Of a DNA stretch of 11,826 nt, positions 8,101 through 11,826 are shown piece by piece. The DNA is from Anaerorhabdus sp036641015 (GTDB lineage Bacteria > Bacillota_I > Bacilli_A > Erysipelotrichales > Erysipelotrichaceae). Made by a program: the position numbers and the translations under genes. The notes below the pieces were generated by a model, which saw nothing but the letters and a program-made list of their open reading frames with translations, had not been told where the DNA came from and did no database searches. Location: positions 1-11,826 of the forward strand of contig NZ_JAVWFO010000055.1 of the NCBI RefSeq assembly GCF_036641015.1, written 5' to 3'. Positions within the stretch are counted from its first letter, which is position 1; the number at the start of each line of letters is the position of its first letter.

Positions 8101-11100
8101 ACGTCTCAGCTACATTATTAGATATTGCTTTTGTTATGGTTGGCACTGTCTTATCTAACTTAACCGTGATAGCTGCAGTTTCTGTTGTTTTTCCTGCTGC
8201 ATCCTCTGCCTTAAATATATAACTATGTGTACCCTCTGTACTCACATTATATGCATACGTTGCATTTGAAAATCCAGTAATCTCAGCATAGTTCCCTGTA
8301 TCTACTTTTACATATAATTTTGTTACTGCTTCATTATCACCGTAAGCAAGTGTAATTGTTGTATCCGAAGTAAACCACCCTGTTGTTGGAACAGTAGGTA
8401 ATGTTGCAGTTATTGTAGGATTTGTTATGTCTGACCATTTTGCAGTGAATTTTTGATCACTTGCAGGCATAGTAGTAGGAATTAACTTATCCCAACCATC
8501 ATGTGTATATCCTTCTCTTGCTGCGGTTGGCTCAGTTATCGGTGCTTCAAATTTAGTACTACCAGATGATGTTCCACCTGTTAGCGTACCTTTTGCAGCA
8601 TCCCAAGTTAATGTATAACTATTACGCGTGTATTTATAAGTTACAACTGTTGTCCCATCAGCTGCAATTGTGACTGTTTGTGTTGTAGGTGCCGTAAACC
8701 CTTCATATGTTTCCACAGGAGGTGTTATACTTGCGTCTGTTGTTCCAGTTAATTCTGAAGTCGTTATTAAACTTTCAGGATAATTTCCTTCCAAATCTTG
8801 TTTGCAATGCTTAACAACATATTTTGTATTAGTATTAGGTTTGAATTTTGCTTCAAGAGTTTGCGTCTCACTTACTGTATCTGTTGTAGTAAAATTCCAC
8901 TTAATTTCTCCCTTATACCATCCATCAAATGTATAACCTTGTTTGGTTGGTGCCGTAGGTGTAGTTAGTTTATCACCCTTTAGAGATACAACAGTCTTAG
9001 AGGTATCATTCCCTACTTTATAAGTTGTTGTGTAATAATTAATTGTTACTTTAGTATTATCACTAACCTTTATTCCAGTATCAAATCCTTGACTAAATAC
9101 AGAATAAGTACCTGGTTCAATGCCACTTTTAGTATACAAATCATTCGCATATGATAGCAAATACCATTTGGAATCAACATCACTGTCAAGACCTACAGTT
9201 AAACCACTATAAGCGACGCCATCTTTTAGTATTTGCACATTTGCTTGAAATCTAGCATCATAAATCATCCATCCATACCACAAATGATCAGCAGTATTAC
9301 CATCTTCAACCACTTTATAATTTTCAATAGCAGTTTTTAAACCAGTTTCATCTAACGGATTACCACTAGCATCAACAAATTTAAGAGAACGTTCTGCAGG
9401 GTAACTACCAAACATGTTAACGCTTGACTTAACATTCCATGGTGTAGCACTAACTATTAGTTCTTTAAGACTCGAACAATTTTTAAACATATTCGTAAAT
9501 GGAGCATTCGTTAATTCTGTTATCTTCGTAACATTGAACTTGCTTATATCCATCGATTCTAAACTGCTACAACCTTCAAACATTGAAGTTAAACCAGATG
9601 CATTGGAATAGTCTAGTTCAATTGCGCTAAGGTCAAAATTTGTCACATTTAATTCACTTAATGAACTGCAACCTTCAAACATAGATTTCATTGTTTTAAC
9701 TTTACTCGTGTCAAAATTACTTAAATCTAGAGTTTTAAGACTTGAACAAGAAGAAAACATGGAACTTAAATTTGTAACATTAGTAGTGTCAAAATGACTT
9801 AAATCAAGAGTTTTAAGTTTTGAACACCTTAAAAACATACCATATATATTAATCGCATTACTAGTTACAAATTTATCACTTAACTGTAGGTTTTCTAACG
9901 CACTACATCCTCGAAACATATAATACATATCCGCCTTGTTATCTATCTCAAACCCACGTAAATCTAGTTCTTGTAATTTTGCACATCCACTAAACATCAT
10001 TTCAAGTCTTGTTACCTTATTAGTTTTAAAATTAGTGCCAAAATTAAGCTTTACTAAACTGATACAAGTTTCAAACATGCTCTGCATTTCTGTAACATTA
10101 CTTGTATCAAAACTTTTTAAGTCTAATTCTATGAGTCCCTGACAATTATAAAACATACCCCTCATTGTTATCACACTGCTCGTGTTAAAGCTACCAAATG
10201 TTATTTTTTTGAGTACCAAACTGTTCGAAAACATATTATCCATATTTGTAACTTTACTTGTATCAAAGCTATTTAAATCTAGTTCTTCAAGTTTTTCCAT
10301 ACTATTAAACATGCTCCTCATGGAAGTTACTTCAGACGTTTTGAAACTAGATAGATTTATTCTAGATAAATTTTTACACTCATAAAATAATGCATCCATA
10401 CTCGTAACACTAGATGTATCAAGTCCACTTAAATCCATTTCTGTACAGTTTGTTAAGCGAGAAAATAGATAAGATGAATTCATTGCCGCCTTAACTCCTG
10501 ATTCGACTATTACTTTTTTTATTGATCCATATTGTGATGACCATGGTCTAGGACTTTCGGCACTGGAAACATAATAACTATCAAGCGTACAACTACCTTC
10601 CGTTGTCGGTCCAATAGTCATCGTTCCTTGATCATCAATAGTCCATGCACATGAACCCGAAGTTCCCGAAGCAGGTACTATCTCCATTGGCATTACAGTT
10701 GATAATTGGTCTGCTAATTCTATGAGTTCATTTAGCTTAATCTTCCTTGTATCATCTATTAATAATTTATCTTCATCGCTTAATACATTAAATGCATTCT
10801 TACATTCTATTACTTTAATCATTATGTTTTGTGCATCTATGTCATTCATAGATGTCCATTCATCAAGAGTAGGTAAAGCATCAATAAGTACTATCACATT
10901 ATCTATAGGTGATAGTTGTTGAGGTTCTACTACAACTGTAATTTGAGGTACTACTACATCACTACCTAAAGTATACCCTTGAGGTAATTGCGCTGTAAAA
11001 ATAGTTGTGCCTTCAACTGTACCATCATAAACTGGATCACTAGTCCAAGTAACATTATCAACGATTATTGAATCCATTGTTGTTTCTATATCTGCATTAC

Positions 11101-11419
11101 TTTGTACTGTACTATCATCAAACAATGAAAGTGTTTCATCTTTTAATGGATTAGTAGATACTTCTTCTGTCTCTACTACTTTTTCTACTCTTGCTTGCAA
11201 GCTTGTAGGCAAGTTCAATTGTTTTAGTGGAGTACCTACATGTACATATTGTTTTTGAATTGTCTCTTCTAATACAGCAAAACCTAGCAATGTTTGATCA
11301 CTAGGAGTTTCTTCTGCACTTAATGGTGTAATTGGTAAAAACATACTCAAAGACATACAAACTGTTAGTAATACTGAAAAATATCTTCTAACCTTTGACT
11401 TTAGAAACTTACGATTCAT
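5117..11419 (-). CDS. Giant multidomain surface protein: BspA-type LRR, InlB repeats, C-terminal membrane anchor
   Basis: The product is a secreted protein of 2100 residues, probably an adhesin or ligand-binding protein (role inferred from domains). It has a basic N-terminus, a hydrophobic core and LSA before the likely signal cleavage at about residue 35. A helical IDALP...LSDEDKLLID module lies at about 172-230. The BspA-family opening (SCAWTIDDQGTMTIGP, from about 257) leads into 13 DUF285/BspA leucine-rich repeats (322-673). Next come an Ig-like domain (about 725-798), an InlB B-repeat with GYTFDGWY (799-860), a MucBP-like domain ending VVTYKYTRN (865-933) and a second InlB-like repeat with GYTHDGW (934-996). 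Ig/fibronectin-like modules fill about 999-1705, and an MBG-type domain covers about 1706-1792. A Pro/Lys/Glu-rich linker (about 1806-1830) precedes a beta-rich domain. A membrane helix (about 2074-2093) with tail RFSKKES ends the protein; there is no LPxTG. The ATG has AAGGGG eight bases upstream. A GTG 11 codons earlier lacks such a site. The gene is monocistronic. Confidence 0.9.
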   Translation of the reverse strand: MNRKFLKSKVRRYFSVLLTVCMSLSMFLPITPLSAEETPSDQTLLGFAVLEETIQKQYVHVGTPLKQLNLPTSLQARVEKVVETEEVSTNPLKDETLSLFDDSTVQSNADIETTMDSIIVDNVTWTSDPVYDGTVEGTTIFTAQLPQGYTLGSDVVVPQITVVVEPQQLSPIDNVIVLIDALPTLDEWTSMNDIDAQNIMIKVIECKNAFNVLSDEDKLLIDDTRKIKLNELIELADQLSTVMPMEIVPASGTSGSCAWTIDDQGTMTIGPTTEGSCTLDSYYVSSAESPRPWSSQYGSIKKVIVESGVKAAMNSSYLFSRLTNCTEMDLSGLDTSSVTSMDALFYECKNLSRINLSSFKTSEVTSMRSMFNSMEKLEELDLNSFDTSKVTNMDNMFSNSLVLKKITFGSFNTSSVITMRGMFYNCQGLIELDLKSFDTSNVTEMQSMFETCISLVKLNFGTNFKTNKVTRLEMMFSGCAKLQELDLRGFEIDNKADMYYMFRGCSALENLQLSDKFVTSNAINIYGMFLRCSKLKTLDLSHFDTTNVTNLSSMFSSCSSLKTLDLSNFDTSKVKTMKSMFEGCSSLSELNVTNFDLSAIELDYSNASGLTSMFEGCSSLESMDISKFNVTKITELTNAPFTNMFKNCSSLKELIVSATPWNVKSSVNMFGSYPAERSLKFVDASGNPLDETGLKTAIENYKVVEDGNTADHLWYGWMIYDARFQANVQILKDGVAYSGLTVGLDSDVDSKWYLLSYANDLYTKSGIEPGTYSVFSQGFDTGIKVSDNTKVTINYYTTTYKVGNDTSKTVVSLKGDKLTTPTAPTKQGYTFDGWYKGEIKWNFTTTDTVSETQTLEAKFKPNTNTKYVVKHCKQDLEGNYPESLITTSELTGTTDASITPPVETYEGFTAPTTQTVTIAADGTTVVTYKYTRNSYTLTWDAAKGTLTGGTSSGSTKFEAPITEPTAAREGYTHDGWDKLIPTTMPASDQKFTAKWSDITNPTITATLPTVPTTGWFTSDTTITLAYGDNEAVTKLYVKVDTGNYAEITGFSNATYAYNVSTEGTHSYIFKAEDAAGKTTETAAITVKLDKTVPTITKAISNNVAETSADIVLQVSESGDMYYVVNPTSVPSASDVVTNNNKVAIVASTDKTIPLTNLDKGSVQKVYLVTKDIAGNLSVVKEVKFATLQSAPVIDLAGLDVEYAKETITVPEGMEVYTDPDDPNGSKLTPDSNNMVAFTPGTIIYIRYPEKGTGDDKIPAGTPTEITMPSRPVAPSTNTPTIEKDKVTIELSENQECVIVKKGETPTWDNPNTDGKFTGLDKNTEYDIYIRDKATNNSFSSDTSKVEVKTLVEITTPITTGTSESNTVITPTLSNDKTKVIYKGEYDKNSTPSIIIGGVTIAPTMTWDDKTGKGTWVYEYVIKPSDKTVSAEIKFNTRKITSLSTTDSSMFADNSSNTSNDEIKKWLETNQKVTGTFDNKTTDDVSAKVSYSTTDTFDIKGKVYTYKATMDSVEISLKMTVVSIDATFTQLVEKEFVVRPNSKYTYDELGLPETISIVYKGTGYTDKTESIKITWTNDIPTDFGKTISNHTFEGKLTLPNWANGTRDISIVVKIVNKLVLKDDQITVTMNGWTYGNTESTPSSSLAVTDTNGSYKYSYSSDNRLTWNTNLPKSNLGITPAGAYSVKMEYEGDNYKGEKIVDFTVGQRVITVKANDLSMTVGGTLPTLTISYSGFAGTDKKESLITADAVITCQGTGSSIGSYPITFASDATLNNTDGKNYSLIHVDGKLQVKDVEKNNGTDVEVVETPKPEETKKPVNTEKPTTELPKGEHVNNVEAKLVDGKIQVNQEDSKVETGKSTSTSNDIESTVLNVGKGAVIVTVSEQDGKRMARVDDTIAVANSVLSNEEKELVNDGEIIEIRIDVKDNTMNTPEDDKTVVQEGINAAQTDIPNLELGQYVEISLFIRVGNRDWNEINETDEPLMITINIPEEIRNRGTQFYVIRAHNGEYTVLEDMDDNPATITINTGLFSTYAITYQKNIEQISNAVVDTPADQGTQDSFCLIDWITGGRTGFNCSWCWMVIVALLLAILGFMGWRFSKKES
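9401..10456 (-). repeat. Thirteen BspA/DUF285 leucine-rich repeats within the surface protein
   Basis: The encoded segment holds 13 tandem units of about 23-27 residues, longer in units 11 and 12. The pattern is a hydrophobic strand L-x-x-L-D-L-S, then F-D-T-S-x-V-T-x-M, then M-F-x-x-C. A Cys closes most units. This is the DUF285 (PF03382)/BspA-type repeat known from surface proteins of Bacteroidetes, Bacillota, mycoplasmas and Trichomonas. Units 3, 5, 9 and 10 are closest to the pattern. Units 7, 8, 11 and 12 are the most diverged, and unit 13 (ending FGSY) looks like a capping unit. The array directly precedes the Ig-like and InlB-repeat stalk. Confidence 0.88.
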
Positions 11420-11427
11420 AATCTTAT

Positions 11428-11433
11428 CCCCTT
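11428..11433 (-). promoter_or_regulatory. Ribosome binding site of the surface-protein gene
   Basis: The minus strand reads AAGGGG, eight bases before the ATG at 11417-11419. It sets the start at MNRKFLKSK, which gives a normal signal peptide with a basic N-region. The frame is open upstream to a GTG at 11450-11452, which would place 11 polar residues in front. Confidence 0.82.
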
Positions 11434-11487
11434 GGCTCTCATTATTAAGCACTATATATCAATAGTAGAAAATCGGGTCAGTGTTTA

Positions 11488-11507
11488 ATTACTAATAAAA
11501 CAGTAAT
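11488..11507. repeat. Short inverted repeat in the leader of the surface-protein gene
   Basis: ATTACT and AGTAAT form a perfect 6-base inverted repeat around GTTTTATT. It lies about 30 bases downstream of the predicted -10 box, inside the predicted leader. It could be a regulator half-site pair or a weak hairpin, but it is short and AT-rich and may be chance. Confidence 0.3.
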
Positions 11508-11538
11508 CTAAAATACATTTATTCATTTACATATAGAA

Positions 11539-11567
11539 ATTTTATCACTGTTTTTGGGTTTGTTCAA
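11539..11567 (-). promoter_or_regulatory. Predicted sigma-A promoter of the surface-protein gene
   Basis: The minus strand has a -35 TTGAAC (11567-11562), a 17-base spacer and a -10 TAAAAT (11544-11539). The start would be near 11532, giving a leader of about 113 bases before the ATG. A weaker alternative (TTGTAA with 17 bases to TAAATT) lies upstream. No cre-like site was seen next to it. Confidence 0.65.
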
Positions 11568-11704
11568 AGAATATTAGATAATTTCACCAATTTAACAATC
11601 TTGTCTTATTATTACAATCACCTCTATAAACTCTTATCATTAAAGTATATAAGGATAATTGGCTAGTTTATAAAACTTATTTCATTTTATGTCTAAAATC
11701 TAAC

Positions 11705-11743
11705 AAAAAAAAACACGTTTGATAGAATTTCAATCGTGTTTTT
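11705..11743 (-). terminator. Terminator of the right-edge gene
   Basis: On the minus strand AAAAACACG (11743-11735) pairs with CGTGTTTTT (11717-11709). A further TTGA/TCAA pairing forms inside after one mismatch, and the 3' arm runs into nine T in all. It starts about 10 bases after the stop codon at 11753 and should end the transcript of the partial gene at the right edge. Because the outer stem is A/T, it may also work in the plus direction. Confidence 0.87.
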
Positions 11744-11752
11744 CTAGTAAGT

Positions 11753-11826
11753 CTAAGGTAACATATTCCCTGCAGAACGATACAATTCGTACCACTCGAC
11801 TTTTGTAAGTGAAATATCTGCACCCT
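11753..11826 (-). CDS. C-terminal fragment, probable aldo/keto reductase
   Basis: Only the last 23 codons and a TAG stop lie in the window; the rest is beyond the right edge. The tail ends EWYELYRSAGNMLP, preceded by a GADISLTKV segment. This resembles the C-termini of YdhF/YcsN-type NADPH-dependent aldo/keto reductases, which typically finish with an LTxxEWYxIYxAAGNxLP-like helix. That is recognition from memory on a short segment; no catalytic residue is visible. A strong terminator follows directly, so the gene is not co-transcribed with the surface protein. Confidence 0.55.
   Translation of the reverse strand, partial: GADISLTKVEWYELYRSAGNMLP

Noticed and set aside
9401..10456. CRISPR-like regular repeats
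   Set aside because: The periodicity of about 70 bases is explained by 23-residue protein repeats; the DNA copies are diverged and have no constant repeat/spacer structure.
11420..11452. GTG start 11 codons upstream for the surface protein
   Set aside because: No ribosome binding site precedes it, and the added polar residues would disturb the signal peptide; AAGGGG in front of the inner ATG decides the start.
3415..11452. A functional link between the bgl operon and the surface protein as one system
   Set aside because: They have separate promoters and terminators and 600 bases of non-coding DNA between them; no shared regulatory site or domain was seen.
11584..11640. Minus-strand 18-codon frame upstream of the surface-protein gene, as a leader peptide
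   Set aside because: It lies upstream of the best promoter, has no good ribosome binding site, and shows no run of regulatory codons.

Overview
The window is AT-rich and almost every gene reads on the minus strand. Codon use, Shine-Dalgarno sites, a CcpA-type cre site and a LicT-type antitermination leader point to a low-GC Gram-positive (Bacillota). The very long BspA-type/InlB-repeat surface protein is typical of host- or gut-associated lineages such as Erysipelotrichia, but the exact taxon is inference.

From right to left, in the direction of transcription: (1) the last 23 codons of a gene that resembles the C-terminus of YdhF-type aldo/keto reductases, closed by a strong terminator; (2) a 300-base gap holding that terminator, a good sigma-A promoter and a roughly 110-nt leader; (3) a single gene of 2100 codons for a secreted, membrane-tethered, multidomain surface protein: signal peptide, BspA/DUF285 leucine-rich repeats, InlB B-repeats, a MucBP-like domain, several Ig-like modules, an MBG domain, and a C-terminal membrane helix without an LPxTG motif; (4) its terminator and about 600 bases of AT-rich DNA with no convincing gene; (5) a compact beta-glucoside operon, licT/bglG antiterminator - EIIBCA PTS permease - GH1 6-phospho-beta-glucosidase; (6) a bidirectional terminator, then a plus-strand terminator that must belong to a convergent gene ending at or just beyond the left edge.

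The bgl operon can be read completely. A sigma-A promoter is overlapped by a perfect cre site, so glucose-type repression through CcpA is expected. The transcript then starts almost directly with a RAT hairpin sequence that overlaps the 5' arm of an intrinsic terminator. The first gene encodes the RAT-binding antiterminator itself, with all four regulatory PRD histidines. The second encodes the permease that imports and phosphorylates beta-glucosides and normally also signals to the antiterminator. The third encodes the enzyme that hydrolyses the phosphorylated sugar.

Three long open frames begin upstream of the likely start codons. I moved the starts of the surface protein, licT and the GH1 gene to ATGs with good ribosome binding sites. 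I see no clearly new system here. The points most worth a second look are the atypical C-terminal anchor of the surface protein, the tightly packed bgl control region, and the orphan hairpin in the gene-free stretch.
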